A DNA stretch of 64,000 nt from Delphinus delphis (GCF_949987515.2 NC_082698.1:32702070-32766069), one strand, 5' to 3'. Shown: positions 11,000 to 22,547, numbered from the stretch's first letter. A program made the numbers and translations. Notes: generated from the letters alone by a model not told the origin.

Positions 11000-12282
11000 A
11001 CTAGTCATATTTCAATAAAAGGGATGTTCTAGACCAGGTTTTATTTACTGGGCCAGGTTTTAAGGAACTGTGTAAAACTGAAATGCAAGAGTTATAGAAA
11101 GGGCTCTTCCATGAAGATCAGTTGAAGGAAGTAGGGCTATTTAGCCAGAGAAGGGAAAAACCGAGATGATACATGGTGCTGGCTTCCGATGCAAGGATCA
11201 GGTCCAAGAGTGGGCAGCTAATTGTGTGCATTTCTAAAGCAGGAATCTTAACTTAAACAGGGGGAACTGTGGATAGAACTCAGAGAGCCCAGAAAGTTGG
11301 ATGAAAAAGAATTTTTTTATTAATCTCAAATAGAAATGTAGAATTTCCTTCAATTATGAATGTAAGCAACAAACTTCAGTAATACTGGCAGTACCTGTGC
11401 TTTTTGCCACCAACAGAAACCACAGATATTTCCATATATTATAGTCACGGAAGAGACCTAAAATAGTATTTACAATTAGGGTGACCAACTGCCCTGGTTT
11501 GCCCAAGACTGAGTGGCTTCCCAGAGCATGGGACTTGCAGTGCTAAAACTGGGAAAGCCCCAGGTAAACCATTCCCTACTAACATTCATCCTACTTTGAA
11601 ACTATGATTGTTATCACATTGCTAGATGCTATTATTGCATTATGCCATTACGGTACTCTGCTATATTACAATTTCAAAATTATCTTGATAAACGTATATC
11701 CACATAATCTGTGTCTTTTATGATCCTTTGTACTTCGTTTGATGCATTTAAAAGTGCTCTTCTCAGTTTAAAGACTTTACCAAATTGCCAAAAGGGCCTA
11801 TGGCATAAAAAGGGTGAAGGGGGAAGAAACTGGGAGCATTGGCTAGAAAACGGAGGAAAACAGATTTAAGTTCCTTTAGGCCTTGCAACCTAAGAGCAAA
11901 CAATGAGCTACATGGTAGAAGAGGACAGAAGCATATATCTCCAAAGGACACAACTAGACAATCAGTTGAGGGAGCCCGTTTCCCACTCTCAGTTGTCTCC
12001 ATCTTATAATCCTGTGCACAGTAACCAGGGGCTCTCCCTAATTTCTCCTATCCTGATGATGTATGTATGTGTATTTTGTTACTTATATTGTTGTGGCATT
12101 AACACAATCTTGATAGCTGTCAATTCCAGTATCTGTTAGGTCTACTAGTTTCCAAAAATTACAAATGCTTCCTGTAAGAGTCATTTGCCAGAACTGAAAA
12201 TTTCTCATGAATTAAGACAACGGAGATTTGGATTTTTAAAAACTCAACTTTAAAGAATTGATCAAAAGAAACTTTAACTCTT
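11000..12282. other. Intron-like DNA downstream of the coding exon
   Basis: This stretch would lie in the intron after the minus-strand exon. No further exon or named repeat was recognised. The reading frame runs on about 41 codons past the splice donor (to about 12159) before a stop, which I treat as intronic read-through. Confidence 0.4.
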
Positions 12283-12287
12283 ACCGG
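12281..12287 (-). other. Splice donor ending the coding exon
   Basis: Read on the minus strand the junction is CCG|GTAAGAG, with the GT at 12284-12283. It matches the donor consensus well from +1 to +5 and leaves the preceding 402 codons in phase 0. Confidence 0.65.
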
Positions 12288-13490
12288 ATACCACTGGGCT
12301 TCTGACGGACATTGGCCCCCATCTTGCCTCGTCACCACTGTTGACAGCCGTTCCATGACTCTCCCACAAGGCAGTAAGAGACCGTTTCTCTTCCGATCAA
12401 CGTGACTCCAAGCCCCCAGCCCAATGTGACCGGAAGGCAGAGTTCTCACAATTGCCCTTGTCCCAGTGTATACAGATTTCTTTACTTCCCTGTCATTTTT
12501 ACAAAATCTCCTCACTAGCCAAGTGGACCGCTCCTTCTTGCTTTTGAATAAATCTTCTTCTGCATCTTCACAATTATCAGGGAAGTCCTCAAAATGGCTC
12601 AGAAAGGTCTTGGCAGGTGGACTGTCCATAAAATCCTCCCCGCAAAAGATGTCACTTGAACATACTACATCGGCCTTCGGGCAAGAGCCTTCAAAGCACA
12701 AGTATTTGTCATTCAAGGGGTCACAAGGATCATACTGCAGCTGCCTATTCTTACTGTCACAGTTACTTGCCAATTCCATCAGTTTACAAGTATACGCCAT
12801 GTAATTGTTCTTTTGTTCCCCACCAACAGCAGGTAGTACACAGTTTCCACAATCATCCAAAATCAAGTTATCCGACAGGGGACAGAAAGTGTCTGACATT
12901 CTTCTGTCAACTTCATACTGAAAGTGAAATACCGCCATGTTGCTGTCAGGGTGTGCCCTGCCCGTCTCTAAGATGGCTGATTGAGCTCCTAATGGACTAA
13001 TAATGCCCGCGGGAGGTCCGTCTATTTCCAGTTGAATTCCAGGGAACACCTTTCTTTCCAGTGAAGAAGGGATTCCAGTTTCCAAACACAGGCCTTCCTC
13101 TGTGGTAGAATCACACGTTTCATAAAACTGGCTCTGAGGAAGGCCACACTGATGGTTTTTCAGTATGTTGTTGCAGTTAACGTTAAGGTTTTTCACAGAG
13201 TCTGGTATGCTTTTCTCCCAGCACTCTTCATTACTGTTCTCGTCACTCGTTATTTTCTCCCTTGCTACTGAGAGAATCTGGGGCAAGTTGCTTCCAGAAG
13301 GTTCTTCTGTAAGTTTGGTCAGTTGTGAGATGGTATGAGAAGTCTCCCCGCTCTGCCTGACAGGATGCGTCTTTGGAACACTGATGTCCGAGACCTTATC
13401 GTTACTTTCATCTACAGCCGACTGAGCAGATACCACTTTTCGCTGAGTCACAGGTCTGAGGACAGAAGCTGCCATTTCTTCAGAAGTCAT
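12285..13490 (-). CDS. First coding exon (402 codons) of an unrecognised protein gene
   Basis: This is the one long, protein-like frame in the window. It starts at an ATG (13490-13488) with MTSEEMAAS and runs 402 codons to CAG TGG TAT CCG, followed at once by the donor GTAAGAG (12284 downward), so it ends in phase 0. The peptide is hydrophilic, without signal peptide or membrane segment. Residues 1-200 look disordered and Ser/Glu-rich. About ten cysteines lie between residues 203 and 285. An acidic patch (about 300-315) is followed by a basic one (about 316-340, KSKKERS then [13 protein letters not shown]). A smoother, fold-like segment covers 340-402 ([16 protein letters not shown], then [10 protein letters not shown]). 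It is not interrupted by repeats, unlike its surroundings. An alternative start at residue 6 is possible. I do not recognise the gene. Later exons must lie below 12285 or outside the window. Confidence 0.75.
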
Positions 13491-13841
13491 CGTGACCAAT
13501 GAGCAGGCTTTAGCTACCGCTGTTTCTCCCCGTTTGTGATCATGTCAAAATGTTAATAAAACTATGGGTTATTAAAATAATCTCAGGTGTATAAGCCCTC
13601 TGAGAAACAAAGTGACAATTCCTTCATTTAGGTGCATTAAGAGCCACATAAATTTCCCCAGTTATCACTTCCTACCATGTGCAGTATGCTCTTCGAGATC
13701 AAGGTTTTAAGGCGGTAGATCAATTTTCTTTCTTTGGTCGTTTGAAGCAATTCTTTCGAAGACTTTTATTCGACATTGCATTCTGTAACCTCTGATTCAT
13801 CACTGGCTTACAATGATTTAAAAATCCAGTTCGAATGTATC
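13491..13841 (-). other. Probable 5' UTR part of the same exon
   Basis: Just above the start codon the frame stays open to a TGA about 50 bases upstream. There is no good acceptor in that interval. The next strong acceptor on this strand is at 13842-13843, so the simplest model is a 1557-base exon whose first 351 bases are untranslated. A short upstream ORF (13800-13720) lies inside it. A separate upstream exon is the alternative. Confidence 0.45.
13720..13800 (-). CDS. Upstream ORF of 26 codons in the presumed 5' UTR
   Basis: An ATG at 13800-13798 opens 26 codons ending in TGA at 13722-13720. The frame is also open upstream to the splice acceptor, so it could instead be the tail of an alternative coding exon. 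The peptide is very basic (KSLRKNCFKRPKKEN at its end). If the exon model is right, it precedes the main start by about 310 bases and could lower translation of the main frame. This is inference. Confidence 0.3.
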   Translation of the reverse strand: MNQRLQNAMSNKSLRKNCFKRPKKEN

Positions 13842-13858
13842 CTGTGAGAAAAAGGGAT
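13842..13858 (-). other. Strong splice acceptor
   Basis: On the minus strand a pyrimidine run reading CCCTTTTTCTCACAG is followed by G, a near-ideal 3' splice site with the AG at 13843-13842. It marks the likely upstream border of the coding exon. Confidence 0.6.
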
Positions 13859-13989
13859 AATGTCAAACACTGTGGCACTAAACAGATTTTCAAACATGAA
13901 CTCATAATTCTAAGCTAAGGCAAACTACGAATCCATTTTGAGTAAGGAGTTTTGCAATCAGAAGTTGGTATCATTTTTCTGATTCAGTA

Positions 13990-14417
13990 TTTCAGAACTT
14001 CTGTTTCCAGTCAGAATGGAGTAACAGAGACCAGATTTATCTTCCTTCCTTAAACAACTGAAAAAAAATCAGAAAAAAATAATGAAATAATGGTTTTCAG
14101 ATATTGAACAACAGGCAACATAGAACAATGATCCCTGAAAGAAGAAAAAAACAAATAAGGTGAGCTCTATAAATGCCCTAGCTTATAGCTTAAGAGTTTT
14201 TAGGCTACCGGGGAGGGAGGTGGGACCCAGATGAAACCCAACAGCGTGTCTAATTTAAAGAGAAGTAGTTGAGAATTCAAAGAGGCCAAGGAAGTTAGAG
14301 AAAGAAGACACATGAAGTAGAGAGGAGCAAAGATAAGGATGATAGCAGGCTTCTCATAGAAACAATGCAAGCCAGAAGACAGTGGAGTAAACCTTTAAAG
14401 TACTGGGGGGAAAAAAA

Positions 14418-14472
<55 letters not shown>

Positions 14473-15100
14473 TGCTTACTTAGACTTCTATACTCAGCAA
14501 AAATCTTTTGAAAACAAAAATGAAATAAGGACTTTTTAGACATATAACACTGGAAGAATTCATCACTAGCAAACTTACATATAAGAAATGGTAAAAGAAG
14601 TCCTTTAGGCAGAAGGAAAATGATACCTGATAGAAATCTGAATCTATAAAAAGAAATAAAGAGTATGAAAAATGTTAAATATGTGGATAAATACAATTTT
14701 TTCTTACTTTTTAAATAACTTAAGATAACTGACCATTTAAAGCAAAAATAGTAACAAGGCATTGTGGGGTTACTAACAAATGCAGAAGTGAAATATATGA
14801 CAATAATAGCACAAAGGTCAAGAGAGAGGAAATGGAAATATATTGTTATAAGATTATTTTCTACATGAATCGGGATAACATTACTTAAAGTCAGGTTGTC
14901 ATAAGCTAAAGATGTATACTATAAGCCCCAGTGCAACCACTTCAAGAAAAAAATATAGGAAATAAGTAAAGATATTAGAATCTTAAAATTTTTTTCAAAT
15001 AATAAAAAAGAAGGCAGAAAAAAGGAAAAGGTGAACAAAGAACAGATGCAACAAATGGGAGACAAATGATAGATTTAAACCTTTCAAAGAACATCTTTGG
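13990..15100 (+). mobile_element. Old L1/HAL1-like fragment (ORF1 to inter-ORF region)
   Basis: The run 'ataaggatgatagcaggcttctcatagaaac', 'caagccagaagacagtgg' and 'tactcagcaaaaatc', then 'aagaaatggtaaaagaag', follows the old L1 ORF1-end and inter-ORF layout. It is AT-rich, full of stops and interrupted by an AT microsatellite. Confidence 0.6.
14419..14471. repeat. (AT)n microsatellite
   Basis: About 26 AT dinucleotides with a single C interruption follow a G6 and A9 run. Length is probably variable between individuals. Confidence 0.95.
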
Positions 15101-15840
15101 GCAGTGTTTCTAATTTTTTCCCATAAAGTATATACATTTTTAACTCCCTCTGTTTCATTTGAATAAATTATTCAGTTGAATGTCAACTGACATAAACATT
15201 TTCAATTTGTGAAAGACATTATTTAAAAAAATAATTTAGCCTATTTTATTCTCCAAATTATTGAACCCTGCTCTCTGCTGGGAACCGTGTAATGGGCTAG
15301 AAAGCCAGGACCTGCTTGCAAGTCTATTAAGGAGAGACAATTGAACAGATTTCAGTCCAATGTGGCAAGTGCAATTATAAAGGATATTCAAGGCACTCTG
15401 GGCCCATAGGGTGCCCATCACAAGTATACTGTTCCTTTATAGGTAAAGCTGTTCTTCCCAAGGCAACTGATGGCATTCAGGCTCTGCTGTCAACAGCAGA
15501 TTCACCCTGTCTTTGCTCTTTGCTACACAGATGTCCCTCTTCTCCTTGCTTCCTCCTTTTCCGCTCTTCCCTTCTTCTCTTACATATATGTCTCCTCAAG
15601 CAAGGACAGTCACAAACTCTCACCTGCTTTCAGCACATGCAGGTCTTCACAACTACCTTGAAGATCAGAGGACACCCTATCGATCATATACATCACAAGG
15701 AACAAACCAACCCACCCAGAGCAGCAACGTCCTAATACAACATCCTAACCCTTTCCACCTTTTGTGTCTTCCTTCCAACTTGGTTTCTTTTTTATTTTCT
15801 TTGGAAAATGCCTCTCTTATTTTTGTAGATATATGCTCAG
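15100..15840. other. No recognisable gene
   Basis: Mixed unique-looking DNA. Overlapping plus-strand frames at 15470-15845 are pyrimidine-rich chance frames with no splice context. Confidence 0.45.
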
Positions 15841-16085
15841 TATAAAACAATTCAAACAATGCAGAAAAACACACACATTTTTTTTTACCTTAACACAAAT
15901 TCCACCACCCAGAGATAACCATGATTAATACTATGAGGAACCTCCTTCCAGAATGCTCCCTATGTATTAACATACAGAGGTATAAGTATATAATTACACA
16001 AATACCAGATCATACTGTACATGCTGTTTTATACCTGCTTTTAAAAATTCAAAACATGAACAACTTTTCATGTCAAGAACTATAC
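15840..16085 (+). repeat. Dispersed mammalian repeat, family not assigned
   Basis: The phrases 'ccacccagagataaccatgattaata', 'ttccagaatgctccctatgtatta' and 'tttttcatgtcaa'-like ends resemble a widespread old repeat also seen near 30640-30900. I cannot place it in a family by eye. Confidence 0.4.
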
Positions 16086-16302
16086 TGAATACTTTAATGG
16101 CTTACGGCACCAGCTTTCAATATCTTTGCTCCATTTTTTAGAGGAATGTAATTTTTCAAGCCAAAGCCTTCAGATTGACAGTTCATCCATCCTTTCTAAC
16201 CCATGAGGAAGGTAATTCAAGGTAGGTGCTGCTTAAGTCCTGTTCTAAGCATTTTATAATTCTTATCTCATGTAATTCTCACTCAACTCTACCAGATAGT
16301 GT

Positions 16303-16812
16303 GATGGTTTTAAAATATGTCCACAAATTCTGTGATACTCTTCCTTTCAAAATGTGGAGACTGATTCCCCTTTCCTTGAATGTGGGCTCTACTTAGTGAC
16401 GTCCTTCTAACACAGACAATGACATGGAAGTAACAGTGTATGACTTCTGAGAATAGCTCATAAAAGTCATCGGAGTTCCTTCTTGGCTCTTCCTCTCTTG
16501 CTTTCTCTGGGGGATATCAGCTACCATGTCATAAGGAGAGTTCCCTGTGGCAAGAACTGAAGCCTCCTGCCAACGGCTACTTGAGTGAGCCACCTTGGAA
16601 AGTGATCCTCCAACCTCAGTCAAGGCTCAACATGAAGGCAGCCTTACTCGACTTCTTGACTGTAACCTCACCAGTGACCCAGAGCCAGAAGCACTCACCT
16701 GAGCCCTTTCCAAATTCCTGCCCCACAGAAACTGTGAGATAATAAATGTTCATTGTTTTGAGGCATTAAGTTTTGGGGATAATTCGTTGCACAGCAATAA
16801 GTAACTAATATA
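16303..16812 (+). mobile_element. MaLR-type solo LTR (MLT1-like)
   Basis: It opens 'tgatggttttaaaatatgtcc' and closes 'ccacagaaactgtgagataataaatgtt', 'ttttgaggcattaagttttggggataattcgttgcacagcaataag', 'aactaata', the classical 3' end of MLT1 LTRs. This is a solitary terminal repeat of an ancient ERVL-MaLR retroelement with no internal region. Confidence 0.8.
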
Positions 16813-16839
16813 GATGAGTTCCATCATTATCCACGTGTG

Positions 16840-16975
16840 AGAGATTAAAAACCCAAGCAGAGAAAAGCTAAGTCACTTGCCAAAGATCACACGGCTGGAA
16901 AATGGTAAAGTCAGGATTCAAATCCAAGAAGCCTGACTCTAGAACCTACGCTCTTCTCCATAGTTATGCTGCTTT
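16840..16975 (+). repeat. MIR/L2-class ancient repeat
   Basis: The run 'aagtcacttgccaaagatcacacggctgg', 'tcaggattcaaatccaag' and 'gcctgactctagaacc' follows the common ancient repeat pattern. Confidence 0.65.
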
Positions 16976-17184
16976 CTTTGTTATCTAGTCTAAAACCCCA
17001 CAGGTTTGAATTTCTGATGTCCCCTGGCTACAGAGATCGATGGCTCCTGGGAGAATCCTCTTTTATTTGCATTTGTCTCTGGAAGAGGCTGAGGTTTCTG
17101 TTTTGCCTCCAGGTGTAACCAGGACTGAGCAACATCCCAGGAAAATGACTCCCTGGAGCACTGACTTGGCTCCAGCTCACGTCA

Positions 17185-17425
17185 TTCCTTTATTCGACAA
17201 ATATTTATTGAGTACAAAATTAAACGAGGCAAGGATGTGCCCCTGATTTCCTTACAAGTTAATGCTTCATCGGTTAAGATACAGTGCAAACAAGGTGATG
17301 ATGATCTGGGTTAACACAGAGGAAGAGCATCTAAATCAGATGGTGGGCACAAGGTGGGAGTGACTGCAGGAAGTATTTCTTGGAAAAGATGATGACCGAG
17401 CTGAGGTATGAAAGACAAAACGGAG
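17185..17425 (+). repeat. L2-class ancient repeat
   Basis: It begins 'attcctttattcgacaaatatttattgag' and continues with the decayed body of this repeat class, including 'cttggaaaagatgatgacc'. Confidence 0.5.
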
Positions 17426-17429
17426 TTAG

Positions 17430-18460
17430 CTAGAAAAGAGGTGTACGGACTTTTACGAGAAGAGCAATTGTGGACTCTCCTAGAGAGAAATAGAAAGACA
17501 CTGCCGCCTGGCAATTCCGGCAAATATTTTAACCACTTTGCGGTTTGATTTCCTCTCCTGTAAAATTCAAATAAAATCACCTACTCCATAAAACTGTGAA
17601 GGAAATGTTCTGAAAACCAAAAGTTCAGTGCAAATGTTTGTTATTCTATGCCTTGTAAATGTCTTGATGAGAGAAGATGACCAGAGTTTAGCAACTCTGT
17701 TGTATTTGTGACATGGTGTTGAATTACTTTTGCCAGATTCACACATTCCACTCCTCAGGTCCAGTCAAATTTGAATTTCTATTCTATAACTGGGATTGAC
17801 TCCCTGAATCTCAGCTGCATGACCACAGCTGGTTATATGATCAATCTCGAACTGCCCTTACCACATCTATAACATTGGAGTGAAACATACATGTTGCAAA
17901 TGTCAGCAGTGCCTGGCCCATCAGTAAATGTTAATTTTCTACCTATCTCCTCTAGGTTGTCTTTGAGGGAAGTTGGGTTTGGTTAGAGTTATAGTTAGCA
18001 TTAGACTGTTAACTGAAGAAAAGCTGAAGTCCGAATGAAGATCAGAGTCTAACAGATTTGAAAAAGAAAGGGATGGAAAAAAGGATTCTTCATTTCTTAA
18101 TGTGCACAGGTTTGTGGGGAAGATTGGAGAAGGGCCAGCCTGGGAGAGGTCAAACAATATGTGAGTTAAGAATATGGCAGAACAAGAGAAGACTTGTCAA
18201 GGTAGCGTTTCCAAGCTAGAGATGAATTGGGATAGATAATGTGTCAAGGGAAATGACTGGCCAGGAAGTAAAGTTATGGAGACGCAGGGGGTGTTAGAAA
18301 TCCTAGCCAATCCTAGCTAGAAATTCTAGCCAAATCTTGTAGTAAGACAAGAAAAAGAAATGAAAGGTATAAGAAGAATCAGGAGTGTCACAGAGTAAGT
18401 TTTCAGCTTCAGAGTAGGGGAATATCAGTCATAAATAACCTTGTTGGTAAGTTTCCATGG
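17430..18460. other. No recognisable gene
   Basis: No exon or clear repeat. A local duplication 'aatcctagcca / aatcctagctagaaattctagccaaat' occurs near 18299-18335. Confidence 0.45.
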
Positions 18461-18462
18461 GC

Positions 18463-18688
18463 TAAATCAGGGGGCTAGCAAACTATAGCACCAGGCCAAA
18501 ATCTGGCCTGCTATCTGTTTTTGTAAACAAAATTTTATAGGGACACAGTCGTGGCCATTCATTTATATAATGTCCACGGCTACTTTCACATTACAGTGGT
18601 AGAGTTGAGAAATTGTGACAGAGACCATGTGACCTGCAAAGCCAGAAATATTTACCATCTAGCCCTTTACAGAAAAAGTTTGTCAAAC
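18463..18688 (-). mobile_element. hAT-type MITE (MER20-like), near complete
   Basis: Read on the plus strand it runs 'ggggctagcaaactatagc', 'ggccaaaatctggcctgc', 'tttttgtaaacaaaattttat', 'agagttgagaaattgtgacagagacc', 'aaatatttaccatctagccctttacagaaaaagtttg', which is the reverse of the copy at 4230-4415. The ends are still recognisable inverted partners. Confidence 0.8.
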
Positions 18689-19049
18689 TACACACTAAAT
18701 AAATGAGTTAACAAAATGCCTGTTTAGAGCCAGAATACTAAGCGTGAGGCTTATTAGCCATTTTCATGTATTTGAAGAACTGAAATGAGGAAAAAGGCTT
18801 GTTTCATAGTTTCAAAAGGTAAGATCAGGGCCAAAACAAATGAATTACTGGGGAGGCATGCTTTGGCTTAGTTTGATAAATAATTCCCTAACTTTTAGAG
18901 CTGTTCCACAAAGGACAGGCTATCTTGGACAGCAGTCTTCTCCTCATTGTTGATAGAAAGATTTAAACAGGAGAGGTATGATATCCAGCATAGTAGGTAT
19001 TCAATGTCTGTTGAACAAATAATAGAGTGAATGAATGACTGCCTATAAT

Positions 19050-19151
19050 GTTTAATTATAAAAACAATGGCTAATACTTATTAAGCATGTATTGTATGTC
19101 AGGCATGTTCTAAGCACAGTGTACGTATTATCTCATTTCATCTTCATCTTT
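19050..19151 (+). repeat. MIR/L2-class repeat, left piece
   Basis: 'acttattaagcatgtattgtatgtcaggcatgttctaagcac' and 'attatctcatttcatc' are the first half of an ancient repeat whose second half reappears at about 20015-20105, after two later insertions. Confidence 0.6.
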
Positions 19152-19529
19152 TTTTTTTTTAACATCTTTATTGGGGTATAATTGCTTTACAATGGTGTGT
19201 TAGTTTCTGCTTTATAACAAAGTGAATCAGTCATACATAAACATATGTTCCCATATGTCTTCCCTCTTGCGTCTCCCTCCCTCCCACCCTCCCTATCCCA
19301 CCCCTCCAGGCTGTCACAAAGCACCGAGCCAATATCCCTGTGCCATGCGGCTGCTTCCCACTAGCTATCTACCTTACTACGTTTGTTAGTGTGTATATGC
19401 CCATGACTCTCTCTCGCCCTGTCACAGCTCACCCTTCCCCCTCCCCATAAACTCAAGTCCGTTCTCTAGGAGGTCTGCGTCTTTATTCCTGCTTTACCCC
19501 TAAGTTCTTCATGACATTTTTTTTCTTAA
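19152..19529 (-). mobile_element. L1 3' end, antisense
   Basis: A T-run then 'aacatctttattggggtataattgctttacaatggtgtgttagttt' is the reverse complement of the young L1 tail seen elsewhere in this window. A 13-bp direct repeat, catcttcatcttt, flanks it at 19139-19151 and 19530-19542. Confidence 0.9.
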
Positions 19530-19564
19530 CATCTTCATCTTTTATCTCATAAAATTATCAGTAG

Positions 19565-20015
19565 GGTGACAGAGACTTGCTAATTGTCCCCCCAAATCTG
19601 TTCTCATTTTCCTCAATAATAGAACTTCTGAATTTTGTGAAATTTAGTGGCCATCCCTTTATTAGCCTCCCCTACAGCTAGATGTAGTAATACAAGTAAG
19701 TTAGTGCTAATTAGATATAAGCAAAATGGTTTGCTACTTATGGACAGTGTCCTTGAAGGGAGAGAGTGTGCCCTTCTCTTCCTCCTCTTTCTCCCTTCTG
19801 CTGGCTGCAGGGAAGGCATGATGGCTGGAGCTAAAGCAGCCATATCAGACTGTGAGGTAAACATGAGAATAGATGCCTTGCATAGCAAAGAAACAAGATA
19901 GAAGCCACTGTGCCTGTTTCCTAGATTTGGAAGAGAGAAAAATAAAATGCTATCTTCTTTAAGCTACCACTATTTTAGGTTTTCTGTCACAGGCATCCAG
20001 ATCTGTTCCTAACTA
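19565..20015 (+). mobile_element. LTR-like ancient insertion
   Basis: It carries 'ttagcctcccctacagctagatg', 'ctgctggctgcagggaaggcatgatggctggagc', 'aacaagatagaagcc' and ends 'ctaccactattttaggttttctgtcac', 'cctaactaata'. The layout resembles an old MaLR/ERVL-type solo LTR. The family is not certain. Confidence 0.5.
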
Positions 20016-20105
20016 ATAAAGGTGAGTACTATTGTCGTCCCCATTTTATGAATGAGGCTCAGAGTATTTGAGTCACTTATGTAAGAGTACAGAGGAGTGT
20101 AACAA
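20016..20105 (+). repeat. MIR/L2-class repeat, right piece
   Basis: 'gtgagtactattgtcgtccccattttatgaatgaggctcagag' continues the element broken at 19050-19151. Confidence 0.6.
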
Positions 20106-20109
20106 GGAA

Positions 20110-21635
20110 GCTATATAGAAAATTCCTGCATTGGAGGGAAAGTTATAGTCCCTAATTCCTACTACATCTCCAAGTTTATGCTCTTAAACCAGACGGAATG
20201 CTTTGCGTCATACAAAATAGTAAAATTAGAAAAATATTAAATACAAGCATATTGTCTTTTCTAACTGTAGGTGTTGGAAGGAGGTGGAGTATGACAACAA
20301 CAACAAAAACTAATCTACTAGACAACTGTCAATTATTTATTAAGTACCTGTTATATTCCACAGGGCTCAGAAAGCAAGATGGCCAAGGACCAGGGGATCA
20401 GTAAAGCTCTGATGGAGGGAGATTTGAGCTGGAACTTTACAAAGAGGTAGCGATTATTTTTATCCATATTCGGGTAGAACGAGCATTGTAAAGAAAGTTG
20501 AAGAAAATATAATGCATAACCGTGAATTCATCTGAAGCTCGTAGGAGAACATTTCAACTAATCAAAGAAACTGAAAATTGCGCAGTAATTTCACCATCAT
20601 GGAAGAGAAATACTAGGGTAACCACCAAAGTTGGTAACAGAATAGTTCTATTTGCATCTTAACTTACAGGATTTTATAGAGTCCCTTTGAGTATCATGTG
20701 TATGACAGACAAACAACCATGCCACAGTTATTTACTTACGCATGCTCTTCTCCAAAGTCCACTCAGCAAAGAGATTAAAGAAAATATTATGTCTGCACAA
20801 CCCTTTCCTCCCTTTCTCCCAACCACAGGCACGTGGAGTGCACGGTTGTAGGTGTTTGCACACACCCACACCCAAACTGCATGATATGAGTCAGTCTTCA
20901 CTCTTTCTTCTCCGGTGAATGTCTGCTGTTCCAGCCTCTCCTGACCTCCTTTCTCTGAACTATGATGACAGAAATTCCTTACGTCACAAAGAAACAAAGA
21001 TTTTAAAACACTCCCAAAAGGCACTGGTGTACCCATCCAGATCATTTTCCAAGACCCCAACGACTTAACCCTTTGTGACTTCTACTCTCTTTATTAGAAA
21101 AGTTTCAGAGTTTGATGCTAGACTTATGACCCAGAAAACTCAGAGAGACCTTAATCTTTCTACTCTGTGTACACTGGATATCAGGAGTTGATTTGATAGG
21201 TAGATGAGAAAGTTACACAAATAAATATTTTTGAATGAATACATTGATAGGGCTGCCGATACAGTAACATGGAGGATCACAAAAAAAGTTTGTCTATGCA
21301 GGTTAATTCTCAATTGTAAAACTCCCAAGGAAAGGAAATCCTCACTGTAAATACAGTCTCCAGTCAGCTTGCAAACTGCCCCTTCTCTCCCTATTGCTCT
21401 CCCAGAAATACGGGGATACGGACATTAGTAGAATGTAACTTTAAGCCAAGAGCGGAGGCAAATAGGATTATGGTGTTGACACTCACAGGACGTATGCACA
21501 CAGAGATTCATGTTTTTGATAAGATGATGAGAAGAGAGAAAAGTGGGCAGTAGAAGATGGTATTTGACCCTCCATGATTTAGTCCCAATCGATTTTTTCC
21601 AGTTTCATCTCTGACCAATACCCTCAAGGAAAAGA
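20110..21635. other. No recognisable gene
   Basis: No exon or named repeat. A small CAA-rich run lies at 20294-20309. A minus-strand frame at 20728-21060 lacks splice context and looks like chance. Confidence 0.45.
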
Positions 21636-21639
21636 TATC

Positions 21640-21960
21640 CTGTCACACTGTTCTTTTGCCCTTTATTGAACCAACCTAGCACTTGATGCCTCTTGCATTT
21701 CCCTTACTACTGTCTTCTAAGTTAACTAAGACTCCATCACCCAGCTTAAACAGCATCTCCTCTCTATAGCCCTCTCTGATGCTCACTTGTCAGCATTAAT
21801 TGCTCTCATCTGTGTTTCCCATAGTTCTTCCCACATCTTCCATAGCATGTCACGGCACACTATATTGTAGTTATTGATAATGTAGGACCCCTGCATGGAC
21901 TGAGAGCTTTTTAAAAACAAAGACCTTGCATCTTCAAACTTAAGGAGTTTTATAGAGACC
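21640..21960 (+). repeat. L2 3' region
   Basis: 'cagcatctcctctctatagccctctctgatgc', 'tgctctcatctgtgtttcc' and 'catggactgagagctttttaaaaacaaagacc' match the order of the L2 3' end, strongly decayed. Confidence 0.55.
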
Positions 21961-22272
21961 CTGCACCCCACATTCCTGGCTTATACCTAGGCATATACTT
22001 GGTCTCAAAAGGCATTTGACTCTCTCCTTCCTTTCCACGGCTATTTGAGCCCAATCCTTGCCCCTTATAACCCATTAGAACTTAAGAGATTCCAGTCTCC
22101 CAAATTCTAACCTTTTCCTCTTTCAATCCATCCCATACAATTTTTAGAAAAATCTTCCCCAAACACTATTCTCATCCTTTCATCCACATCAGTTGAGAAG
22201 GAAGAGAGCGTCACATTATTTAGTGTGGTAAATCCAAACCTTAACCCAATCCTCAAGAATATCATCAATCTG

Positions 22273-22547
22273 GGACGTCCCTGGTGGTGCAGTGGTTAAG
22301 AATCCGCCTGCCAATGCAGGGGACACGGGTTCAATCCCAGGTTCAGGAAGATCCCACATGCCGCGGAACAACTAAGCCCGCGAGCCACAACTACTGAGCC
22401 CACGTGCTGCAACTACTGAAGCCTGCACACCTAGAGCCCACTCACCGCGACGAAGAGTAGCCCCCACTCTCCGCAACTACTGCTCTCCGCGCACAGCAAC
22501 AAAGTCCAATGCAGCCAAAAATAAATTTGAAAAATTAAAATAAAAAA
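22273..22547 (+). mobile_element. CHR-2-like SINE with 18-bp duplication
   Basis: The head 'gtccctggtggtgcagtggttaagaatccgcc' resembles CHR-1, but the body differs: repeated 'acaactactgagcc / gcaactactgaagcc' blocks and a tail 'gcagccaaaaataaatttg'. It is flanked by the 18-mer aagaatatcatcaatctg at 22255-22272 and 22548-22565. Confidence 0.9.

Noticed and set aside
16303..16812. Endogenous retrovirus with genes
   Set aside because: Only solitary, decayed LTR sequence is visible. No internal gag, pol or env region could be recognised here or near the other LTR-like elements.
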